Below the pieces are notes generated by a model. The model made no database searches. It saw nothing but the letters and a program-made list of their open reading frames with translations, and was not told the origin of the DNA. The position numbers and the translations under genes were made by a program. Shown here piece after piece: positions 25,609 through 33,836 of a DNA stretch of 64,000 nt (its first letter is position 1; each line of letters opens with the position of its first letter). Source of the stretch: Ignavibacteriales bacterium (GTDB lineage Bacteria; Bacteroidota; Ignavibacteria; Ignavibacteriales; SURF-24); assembly GCA_026390815.1 (NCBI GenBank), contig JAPLFH010000055.1, forward strand, positions 1 to 64,000, given 5' to 3'.

Positions 25609-28600
25609 ATGAGATTATTGTTACAAACCTTGTTGATCGCACTCATACTAATAACTGCTGATGTATTTGCACAATATGGAAAGATAGCCGGATATATAAA
25701 GGATGGTAAAACCGGTGAGGCTTTGGTTGGTGCAAACGTTATTGTGGAGGGCACACCATTAGGTGCTGCTACTAATCTTGATGGATATTATGCAATAGTG
25801 AATGCTACACCGGGTACTTACACAATAAAAGTTTCACTTATTGGATATAATTCATCATCAGTGGTTGGAACCAGAGTCAACATCGATCAAACAACAGAAT
25901 TAAATGTTACGTTAAATGAATCTTCAATAACAACTGCAGAGGTTGTTATTGTAGCAACTCAACCTGTTGTTCAAAAAGACGTTTCTTACAGCAGAGTTAA
26001 CTTAAATATTGAAGAGATCCAAAACCTGCCAGTAGTTAGTGCAGCAAGAATAATTGGTTTGCAGGCTGGTATTCAAGCTGGTGCTTCTGGTCCACTTATT
26101 CGTGGTGGCTCAGCAGATCAAAGTGCATTTATGTTGAATGGTTTAACTCTTAGAGATGAAAGAGATAACACACCATATACCGGTATTAGTTTTACTTCAA
26201 TTGAAGATATTCAAATCCAGACTGGTGGTTTTAATGCTGAATATGGAAACATCAGGGCTGGTCTAATAACTGCAACAACTAAAGAAGGTAAAAAGGATAG
26301 ATATTCGGTAAGCATTCTTGGAAGGTATAGCCCGATCGCACAGAAACATTTTGGACATTCGCCAAATGATATCGAATCCTACTGGGTTAAACCTTACGTG
26401 GATCCATCAGTATGTTGGACGGGGACTCAAAACGGTGCCTGGGATGAATTTAAACAAAAACAATTTCCACAATTTGAAGGCTGGATTTCTATTGCAGAAA
26501 AAACTTTAAAAAATAATGATCCTAATGATGATCTTACTCCTCAAGCTGCCCAGCGTGTTTATCTTTGGCAGTTTAGAAGATTGATTGATATCAGACAGCC
26601 AGATTATGATATTGATGCAACAGTTGCCGGACCTGTGCCTGGTGGAAAATATTTAGGCGATCTTAGATTTGCCGCCTCTTACCGTCAGTCTCAAAACATG
26701 TTACTAATACCATTAGCAACAGATTGGTACAGAGACTTTAACTTCCAGGGTAAAGTAACTTCTGATATTTATAAAGGGATGAAGTTATCATTCGACATTT
26801 TATTTGGCGAACAACGCGGAACCAATATTACTCGATCCGGTGGTCCTGGTATTTTCTCTTCAACCAGCGGTGTTGCTTCTGTGATGAATAACGAGCAATA
26901 TACAAATTCCAGAATTTTTTCACCTTCATATTTTTCCCCTTCGGTAGTTAAGAGAGATATGCAAGGACTTAAATTTACACACGCACTTAGCTCTACAACA
27001 TTCTATGAATTTTCTTTAAGCAGATTTGCATCTAACTACAGCACAGTTACTGATAGATGGCGCGATACTTCTATGATTTACAAGTTTGGAAATAATTATT
27101 ACATAGATGAAGCTCCATTTGGAATGTTTGATGGATCTTACAAAGTTGCAACTGGTATAAATGGATTGAGAACTACAATCGGTTTTGGAGATTCCAGGGA
27201 CACCAGTAAAACTGCAACTTATACTGCTAAATTCGATTTTGTTAGCCAATTAGATAAATATAATCAGATTAAAACTGGTTTTGAATTTGTATATAGTGAT
27301 AACAATGTTAACTATTGGACTTATGATAAATTTTTGCCAACATCAATCTCTCAATCCACCTGGCATAAGTATCCTGTTAGAGGTGCTATTTATGCACAGG
27401 ATAAATTGGAATTTGAAGGTATGATTGCCAACGTTGGTGTTCGCTTGGATTACGCAAATGCAGGTGGCGATTGGTATGATTATGATACTTTTACAAGCGC
27501 CTTTTCAGCAGAAAATTCAAGCAATATAAATGAATTATTAACTAAATCTCCCACAAAAAAAATACTTAATGTAAGTCCGCGTTTAGGTGTTGCATTCCCT
27601 ATTTCAGAAAACAGTAAATTATTCTTTAACTACGGACATTTCCGTCAAATGCCGGATCCAAACAACTTGTACTTATTAAGAATTCCTGCATTCTTAAAAA
27701 ATGTTACCCGTATTGCAGATCCTAATAATCCTTTACCAAGGACAATTCAATATGAGTTAGGTTTCGAACAAAACTTGATAGATCAATTCTTAATTCGTCT
27801 GGCTGGTTTTTATAAAGATAATTCACTTCAATCATATTTAGTTAGTTATGTTAGCAGAGATAGCAAGGTAAGTTACTCTGTTTCCAGACCAAACTCTTAT
27901 TCAGATATTAGAGGCTTTGAAGCTACAGTAACAAAGAATAGAGGTAATTGGATCCAGGGTTTTGTCAATTATACTTATCAGGTTACTACTTCTGGTCATT
28001 TTGGTTTTGCAACTTATTATCAAAATCAAACCGCACAAAGAGCTAATGAAGCTTCATCGCTTGACAGTTATGTAAGTAAACCAAAACCATCTCCCTATGC
28101 AAGGTTTAATGTTGATCTCTTTACTCCACGCGAATTTGGACCAAAGTTCGCCGGTTTCTATCTTTTAGAGGATTGGAGATTGAATTTGCTTGGTGTTTGG
28201 AACTCTGGTGGTTACGATACTTGGGTTGGTGGAGGATCTCTTCCAGGAGTTGTTAATAACGTTCAATGGTTAGATTTTTACAACCTTGATTTAAGATTGA
28301 GCAAGACTTTTAATATTGGTCCCGCTAATATTCAATTCTTTGTTGATGTGAGCAACGTATTTAATTATAAAGATATGAATGATTACGCCTGGTTTAATGG
28401 TAATGATAGACAAACATATTTCAACTCATTACATCTTTCTAAAGATGCATTTGTTGATTTTCCTAAAAATGCTGATGGTACGGCAAAGGTTCCCTGGACA
28501 AATTGGACCAGTAAATTAGAAGACGGAACTCCTACTGCGGGATATGAATATGGTGACGACAGACCAGGCGATTATCGGAAAGGACCTTACATTCCATGGG

Positions 28601-28740
28601 ATCCGAATGCATCTGGACCACAAAAGGAAGAATGGAAGAAAAATAAATCTTATATCGATATGCCTAATCAGGAATATCTTACGTTCTTAAATCCCAGAGA
28701 CATTTTCTGGGGAATAAAAGTGAACTTCGAAATATTTTAG
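25609..28740 (+). CDS. TonB-dependent receptor with N-terminal CarboxypepD_reg-like domain
   Basis: A 1043-residue outer-membrane receptor. In order it shows a signal peptide (to about 22, ending VFAQ), a carboxypeptidase-regulatory-like domain (about 25-110, GYIKDGKTGEALVGANVIV), a plug domain (about 125-225, with LPVVSAARIIGLQ and IRGGSADQSAFMLNG), and a long beta-barrel ending WGIKVNFEIF. This is the architecture of SusC/Oar-like receptors in Bacteroidota relatives. It would import or bind a large ligand using TonB energy. No SusD follows; instead a large exported protein, a PorV-like barrel and a TIG lipoprotein do. The ATG follows GGAGAATGAAAAG. Confidence 0.9.
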   Translation: MRLLLQTLLIALILITADVFAQYGKIAGYIKDGKTGEALVGANVIVEGTPLGAATNLDGYYAIVNATPGTYTIKVSLIGYNSSSVVGTRVNIDQTTELNVTLNESSITTAEVVIVATQPVVQKDVSYSRVNLNIEEIQNLPVVSAARIIGLQAGIQAGASGPLIRGGSADQSAFMLNGLTLRDERDNTPYTGISFTSIEDIQIQTGGFNAEYGNIRAGLITATTKEGKKDRYSVSILGRYSPIAQKHFGHSPNDIESYWVKPYVDPSVCWTGTQNGAWDEFKQKQFPQFEGWISIAEKTLKNNDPNDDLTPQAAQRVYLWQFRRLIDIRQPDYDIDATVAGPVPGGKYLGDLRFAASYRQSQNMLLIPLATDWYRDFNFQGKVTSDIYKGMKLSFDILFGEQRGTNITRSGGPGIFSSTSGVASVMNNEQYTNSRIFSPSYFSPSVVKRDMQGLKFTHALSSTTFYEFSLSRFASNYSTVTDRWRDTSMIYKFGNNYYIDEAPFGMFDGSYKVATGINGLRTTIGFGDSRDTSKTATYTAKFDFVSQLDKYNQIKTGFEFVYSDNNVNYWTYDKFLPTSISQSTWHKYPVRGAIYAQDKLEFEGMIANVGVRLDYANAGGDWYDYDTFTSAFSAENSSNINELLTKSPTKKILNVSPRLGVAFPISENSKLFFNYGHFRQMPDPNNLYLLRIPAFLKNVTRIADPNNPLPRTIQYELGFEQNLIDQFLIRLAGFYKDNSLQSYLVSYVSRDSKVSYSVSRPNSYSDIRGFEATVTKNRGNWIQGFVNYTYQVTTSGHFGFATYYQNQTAQRANEASSLDSYVSKPKPSPYARFNVDLFTPREFGPKFAGFYLLEDWRLNLLGVWNSGGYDTWVGGGSLPGVVNNVQWLDFYNLDLRLSKTFNIGPANIQFFVDVSNVFNYKDMNDYAWFNGNDRQTYFNSLHLSKDAFVDFPKNADGTAKVPWTNWTSKLEDGTPTAGYEYGDDRPGDYRKGPYIPWDPNASGPQKEEWKKNKSYIDMPNQEYLTFLNPRDIFWGIKVNFEIF

Positions 28741-28743
28741 TAA

Positions 28744-28787
28744 CCTCCCCTTCAAACCCTCTTATCATAAAGAGAGGGTTGGGGCGG
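28744..28787. repeat. palindromic repeat after the TonB-receptor gene
   Basis: AACCCTCT (28755-28762) pairs with AGAGGGTT (28773-28780), flanked by CCTCCCC and GGGGCGG. It shares the GGGTTGGGG core with the repeat at 14968-15020. No T-run follows, so it is not a classical terminator; it may trim or stabilise the mRNA between receptor and next gene. Confidence 0.65.
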
Positions 28788-28825
28788 TAAGTAAATATAA
28801 AGTTTGAAAAATTGTAGAGGAAAAA

Positions 28826-30934
28826 ATGAAAATAAGTTTTACTAAAAGAATTATCCCGATGTTAAGTTTGTTGCTATTAGCTGTATTCTTAATGCCGGTT
28901 AGTTCCAAAGCTCAAACCGTGGAAACCAAATGGTTAACGGCTGGCTCGCTTCATAACTGGTATTCATCTATTGGATGTGAAATTGAAGAAGGGCTGCGAT
29001 TGGAACAACAATATGGAATGCGCTGGCCTGCAGTTTATGAACACACAGATAACCAGGCTGCAAAAGCATTATGGATAGCAACTACAAATTTTACAGATGA
29101 AACCGGGGATGTTTATCCCTTCAAAGTAGTTCACGTTGGTCCTCGTGTTAAAGGTTTTGTAGAATTTACTCCAATAAAATTTGAGTTAGTAAGTAAATTT
29201 GAAGCACCACAAGCTTATACAGATGGGCTATTGAGTGAAATTGAACCATCGGATGTAAACCGTGTCGATCCAACGCTTCCGTGCGATAGAATGCTGATTA
29301 ATGTTACTAATACAAAAACCGGCATTACAATGACACGAAAGATTATGCAATGGAGTCAGGAGTTTAATGATAACTACCATATTTTTGAATATACATTAAA
29401 AAATACCGGCAATATAAATGCGGATGATGTTATTGAATTACCGGGTAAAACTTTAACTGGTGTTTATCTTTATCTTCAATGGAGAATTGCTCCTTGTGCA
29501 AACTCCAGATACGAAATTGGAAACGGCACTGGCTGGGGAATGAACACGATGATGGATGCCAGGGGCGATGGTGTTAAGGTTGATCCGGATAATCCGGATG
29601 GATTAAGAGCTCAATTTGCATGGCATGGTCCTTTCCCTGCATTTACAACGTATGATAATTTAGGTGGACCGCTCTGGACAAAAGCTGTTGATGTTTCTGC
29701 AGCAGATACAATTGGAAGACTAGCAGCTCCTCAGTTTGTTGGTGTTGTTACTATTCATGCTGATAAATCAGTTACAGATAGATCAGATGATCCTAATCAG
29801 CCATCAACAACTTCCTACGAAGGTTCAGATGAACCAAATACATCGGGCAATAATGAATATGATAAAAAGAAAAATGAAAGTGAATATGGTTGGATATCCA
29901 AAGGACACAAATCACCTCGTCATGCAGATAAAGCTGATGCTGATGGTGATTTTTCAACAGGAGCTGGAGTAGATCCTGCACTTGGAACACCTGGTGGTTT
30001 CTCCTATGCTAATGGCTACGGTCCATATACTTTAGCACCTGGTGATAGCGTTGTAATTGTAGTTGCAGAAGCTGTAAATGGATTAAGCTGGAACAAATGT
30101 GTTGAATATGGAAGAGAGTATAAAAAAGAATTTACTGCTGCAGGTAGCAACCAGGGATTAAAAGATGCGGCTAACTTGAAAAAAAATAAAAGAGTTCTTT
30201 GGGGAAAAGATTCTTTATTTCTTACTTTTCGCCGTGCAATTGCAAACTACAAATCCGGCTACAATATTCCGGCTTCTCCATTACCTCCTAAAATATTTAA
30301 TGTAAGCTCAGGTGGAGATAGAATTATTCTTAATTGGGAAGTTTTTGAAAGTGATCCGAACCTGCGTGGTTTTGAGGTTTGGAGAGCAGCCGGTAGATAC
30401 GATAGCATTTATACAAAAATATTTGAAACATCAGATGTAAGTGTTAGAAGCTACAACGATTTAACTCCGGTTCGCGGTTTTTCTTATTATTATTATTTAG
30501 TTTCAGTCGGAGATGTAATTCCAGCGGATCCTAACTTAGGAATATGGGCTAAGAAGTTGACAAGCAGCCGATATTATTCTCAAACATACGATCCCGCTAA
30601 CCTAAAAAGACAAGCTGGTACAAGCTTAAGCCAGATTAGAGTTGTTCCTAATCCATTCCATTTATCATCAAGTATTAACGACAGACTTAGATTTAGTGAT
30701 CTTGAAAGAGATAAATTGGCATTCTATAACATACCTGGTGTTTGCACAATAAAGATATACACAGAATTAGGAGAATTGATCGCCACCATCGAACATACTG
30801 ATGGAAGCGGTGATGCTTACTGGTATTCTAATACGTCATCAAACCAAATTGTGGCTCCTGGTGTGTATATAGCCATAGTTGAAGATAAAACTACAGGCGA
30901 AAGAGAAATTATTAAATTCGTTATTGTTAGATAA
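28826..30934 (+). CDS. large exported protein with C-terminal sorting-like domain
   Basis: A 702-residue exported protein of a family I know only as conserved in Ignavibacteria-like genomes. A signal peptide (about 1-30, ending SSKAQ) is followed by a beta-rich body including KWLTAGSLHNWYSSIGCEIEEG (spread over 30-60), an FN3-like segment about 488-570 (WEVFESDPNLRGFEVWRA), and a C-terminal domain with VVPNPFHLSS and CTIKIYTELGELIATI, ending EIIKFVIVR. That end resembles the T9SS type A domain, lacking the usual NYPNPFNP linker. There is no lipobox. In a SusC-like locus it occupies the position of SusD; that comparison is inference. Confidence 0.7.
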   Translation: MKISFTKRIIPMLSLLLLAVFLMPVSSKAQTVETKWLTAGSLHNWYSSIGCEIEEGLRLEQQYGMRWPAVYEHTDNQAAKALWIATTNFTDETGDVYPFKVVHVGPRVKGFVEFTPIKFELVSKFEAPQAYTDGLLSEIEPSDVNRVDPTLPCDRMLINVTNTKTGITMTRKIMQWSQEFNDNYHIFEYTLKNTGNINADDVIELPGKTLTGVYLYLQWRIAPCANSRYEIGNGTGWGMNTMMDARGDGVKVDPDNPDGLRAQFAWHGPFPAFTTYDNLGGPLWTKAVDVSAADTIGRLAAPQFVGVVTIHADKSVTDRSDDPNQPSTTSYEGSDEPNTSGNNEYDKKKNESEYGWISKGHKSPRHADKADADGDFSTGAGVDPALGTPGGFSYANGYGPYTLAPGDSVVIVVAEAVNGLSWNKCVEYGREYKKEFTAAGSNQGLKDAANLKKNKRVLWGKDSLFLTFRRAIANYKSGYNIPASPLPPKIFNVSSGGDRIILNWEVFESDPNLRGFEVWRAAGRYDSIYTKIFETSDVSVRSYNDLTPVRGFSYYYYLVSVGDVIPADPNLGIWAKKLTSSRYYSQTYDPANLKRQAGTSLSQIRVVPNPFHLSSSINDRLRFSDLERDKLAFYNIPGVCTIKIYTELGELIATIEHTDGSGDAYWYSNTSSNQIVAPGVYIAIVEDKTTGEREIIKFVIVR

Positions 30935-30968
30935 AGAGAAATTTTCACTATTAAACGGGTGTGAAATA

Positions 30969-31985
30969 ATGAGAAAATATATTATATCAATTGGCATTAG
31001 CTGTTTATTCTTTACAATTCTAACAACAGCTACATTCGGTCAGCAACAAAAATTAGCCCAGACCGGAATGAAATTTTTAAGCATTGGCAGCGATGCACGA
31101 GCAAGTGCAATGGGCGATGCAGTAACAGCGCTTGAAGGAACTTCCTCCTCTATGTTTTTTAATCCTGCAAGCATGGCGCGTTTAACAGATCTTGTAAGCG
31201 CATCTGTTGGCAATACAAAGTGGATAGCAGATATAAACCATTTATATGGAAGTATCGCTTTTAGTCCATCCCAAGGACAATATGGTGTGTTTGGATTTTT
31301 CTTCCAGACAGTCGATTATGGTGATATGGTTGGAACAATCATTGCTGATAATGAACAAGGTTTTATTGAAACTGGTTTATTCAGCCCATCTGCTTTTGCG
31401 TTTGGAGTTGGATATGCCAAAGCCTTATCAGATAAATTTGCTGTTGGTGGAAACGTTAAATATGTGTATCAGGATTTAGGAAGCGGACTTATTGGTTTAG
31501 CAGGTGATGGTTCTAAAACAGTAGTTAATGCTCGTGCTAATACCTTTGCTTTCGATATCGGAGTGTTATATCATACTGGTTATAAGAGCCTTAATTTTGC
31601 AATGTCTATTAGAAACTTTTCTAAAGAAACAAAATTTGAAAAAGAAAATTTTGAGTTGCCACTTACTTTTAAAGTAGGTATGTCTTTTAATGCGATGGAC
31701 CTCATCGATGTGAATCCGGATATGCACTCCTTATCCTTAAACATAGATGCCGTTCATCCAAGGGATTTTGATCAACAGATTAACATTGGTGCTGAATATT
31801 TATTTATGAAAACCATTGCTTTAAGAGCCGGTTTTTCAACTCCAAATGATGTTCATGATTTTACAGCAGGATTTGGAGTACAGCAAAGAATTTCCGGTAT
31901 TTGGTTAGCAGCAGATTATGGTTATACTCCGTTTACAGATGGTTTCAAAGACGTTCACAGAGTTACAGTGCAATTTGCATTTTAG
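30969..31985 (+). CDS. PorV/PorQ-family outer-membrane protein
   Basis: A 338-residue exported barrel. After the signal peptide (ending ATFGQ) it shows the PorV-family opening GMKFLSIGSDARASAMGDAV and FFNPASMARL, then beta strands and the end HRVTVQFAF. PorV-type proteins carry T9SS cargo to the cell surface. The start is placed at 30969 (MRKYII) because upstream in-frame codons overlap the previous gene and lack a signal peptide. The gene lies 34 bases after the exported-protein gene, consistent with an operon. Confidence 0.82.
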   Translation: MRKYIISIGISCLFFTILTTATFGQQQKLAQTGMKFLSIGSDARASAMGDAVTALEGTSSSMFFNPASMARLTDLVSASVGNTKWIADINHLYGSIAFSPSQGQYGVFGFFFQTVDYGDMVGTIIADNEQGFIETGLFSPSAFAFGVGYAKALSDKFAVGGNVKYVYQDLGSGLIGLAGDGSKTVVNARANTFAFDIGVLYHTGYKSLNFAMSIRNFSKETKFEKENFELPLTFKVGMSFNAMDLIDVNPDMHSLSLNIDAVHPRDFDQQINIGAEYLFMKTIALRAGFSTPNDVHDFTAGFGVQQRISGIWLAADYGYTPFTDGFKDVHRVTVQFAF

Positions 31986-32045
31986 TGTTTAATATAATAG
32001 TTGTAATTAATATATAAATTAGCAACAAATATTTTGGTAAAAAAA

Positions 32046-33323
32046 ATGAAAATGAAATTTTACAATTCAAATTTGATGAAAGTATTGAAAAGCCTTGCAG
32101 CAATAGTTTTGCTTACAACCTTTATTATCGGTTGCAATGAAGAAACAACTGAAAGCCTTTATAAAACTCAACAACCACCGCTGGGCGCCCAGCCAAAAAT
32201 TACAACGCTCAATCCTCCAAGCGAATGCCTTGCAGGTGTTGATTACGTTGAAATCACCGGGGAAAATTTTTCTACGGTGCTTGATGAAAATCTAGTTTAC
32301 TTTGGATCTGCAAGGGCTAAAGTACTGGAAGCTTCTCCCACAAGATTATTAGTAATCGCACCTAACAATCCGAAGGACACCTTGTTTATTAAAGTTACAA
32401 CACTGCATTCTGATTTTTTTAATGATAATCCCCCACAATATAAATTAAGAGTAGCCGCAGGTAATGTGTTTGTAAAGAAGAATAGAAAAATTTTCGCTCT
32501 TACATTTGATAAAGCAGGGAATGCTTACGCATCTAAAACAGAATTAGGTTTAGGTAAAGGCATTGTTAAAATTGAACCGAATGGTACTGAGACAGAGTTT
32601 GCGGATAAAGGAGCTGAAACATTCTTCACATCATTAAAAATAAAAGGAACTGATTCTTTAGTTGGAAGTTGGGGAAGAAAAAAAGCTTTGTTTCTGGTAC
32701 TTAAAGGTATTAAACCAGCAGCCTGGATTACAACTGGGTTAGGTGAAATAATTGATTTTGATTTTGATAATAAAGGATACATTTGGGCTGGTGGAAGTAA
32801 AGCCAATAATAATTTATACAGAATAAAAACCAGTGATAAAACTGTTACACCATTTGGTTTTAGTGGCGAAGTTATTGCATTAAGAGTATTTCAAGGTGCC
32901 GTTTATGTGGCTAACAAGCGCGATGATGTTATTAAAATTTTTAAATATCCAATCACCAATAATGCATTAGGTGCAGAAGAACTTTATTACGATTTTACAC
33001 AGTATTCTACAACAAATTCTATTACAGGAATGACTTTCGCGATAGATGGTACGATGTATCTTACTACTGATGATTTAACCAAACCTATTGTTATGGTAAG
33101 TTCAGATAAAATTGCTTCTGTATTTTTTGAAGTAATTGTTCCTGATGCTATTTTTGCCGGTCCTGTAATTGGTTTAGCATATGGAATTGCTGACGATCTG
33201 TATTTTATAAGAAATGAAATTACTGATCCCGCTACACCAACTACAATTCTTCAAGCGCAGGAAGTAGTTAGAGTAATTACCAAAAAACTTAGCGCTCCAT
33301 ATTATGGACGCGGCGATCTGTAA
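32046..33323 (+). CDS. IPT/TIG-domain lipoprotein with propeller-like region
   Basis: A 425-residue predicted lipoprotein (hydrophobic segment ending FIIGC followed by NEETTES). Residues about 50-135 form an IPT/TIG Ig-like domain (KITTLNPPSECLAGVDYVEITGE region, VYFGSARAKVLEASPTRLLV). The C-terminal part reads as an SMP-30/NHL-type propeller (FDFDNKGYIWAGGSK, VYVANKRDDVIKIFKYP). IPT/TIG lipoproteins of this type are common beside TonB receptors in SusC/D-like loci. The ATG at 32046 was chosen over an upstream TTG. It is the last gene before a strong terminator. Confidence 0.8.
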   Translation: MKMKFYNSNLMKVLKSLAAIVLLTTFIIGCNEETTESLYKTQQPPLGAQPKITTLNPPSECLAGVDYVEITGENFSTVLDENLVYFGSARAKVLEASPTRLLVIAPNNPKDTLFIKVTTLHSDFFNDNPPQYKLRVAAGNVFVKKNRKIFALTFDKAGNAYASKTELGLGKGIVKIEPNGTETEFADKGAETFFTSLKIKGTDSLVGSWGRKKALFLVLKGIKPAAWITTGLGEIIDFDFDNKGYIWAGGSKANNNLYRIKTSDKTVTPFGFSGEVIALRVFQGAVYVANKRDDVIKIFKYPITNNALGAEELYYDFTQYSTTNSITGMTFAIDGTMYLTTDDLTKPIVMVSSDKIASVFFEVIVPDAIFAGPVIGLAYGIADDLYFIRNEITDPATPTTILQAQEVVRVITKKLSAPYYGRGDL

Positions 33324-33348
33324 TTACTGATATCTTTTATTAGTTTTT

Positions 33349-33385
33349 AAACCCCAAGGTAATGGCTTTGGGGTTTTTTATTTTT
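33349..33385 (+). terminator. rho-independent terminator after the TIG lipoprotein
   Basis: AAACCCCAA and TTGGGGTTT pair perfectly (33349-33376), followed by TTTATTTTT. It closes the plus-strand TonB/PorV/TIG locus. Confidence 0.9.
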
Positions 33386-33783
33386 AAACAATCAGGAAAT
33401 ATTTTTGCATTTTGAAAACCTGTAAAAGGAATTATCCAAAACACAAACTTGATAGGCAAGAGCTTATGATAAGATCCCGAATACATTTTTAGATAGATTT
33501 AATCTTATTTACCTGCTCTGCAAATATTTTATAACTGGCGATAAAGATTGGAAAAACGAAAGCATGCAATTGATGCTGTTTCTTTATTGATATCATTCTA
33601 ATCATTCAATTCCCCGAGCGATTACTTTATTAGTGGAATATTACATTGCTGATAGATATCTGCTATTCTTAATGATGCTAAATCATATTAAGCTTATTAA
33701 AGTTAATGTTTTAAAACAGAACAGACATTCATCAATGAAAGTATTATTTATTTCGGCGGTAATTAACTAAGAAAGAACTAAAA

Positions 33784-33813
33784 TAAAAAAGGCACCCATA
33801 TCGGATGCCTTTA
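33784..33813 (-). terminator. rho-independent terminator of hppA
   Basis: On the minus strand AAAGGCATCC pairs with GGGTGCCTTT (one G-T), followed by TTTATTT. It begins about 23 bases after the pyrophosphatase stop codon. Confidence 0.85.
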
Positions 33814-33836
33814 AATAATGTAACTTAATGTTAACT

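Larger units (their letters stand above)
33324..33836. other. intergenic region holding two terminators
   Basis: About 510 bases between convergent units. The ends hold the terminators of the TIG lipoprotein gene and of the pyrophosphatase gene, listed separately. The middle (about 33390-33780) is AT-rich, and I see no gene there. Confidence 0.5.
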
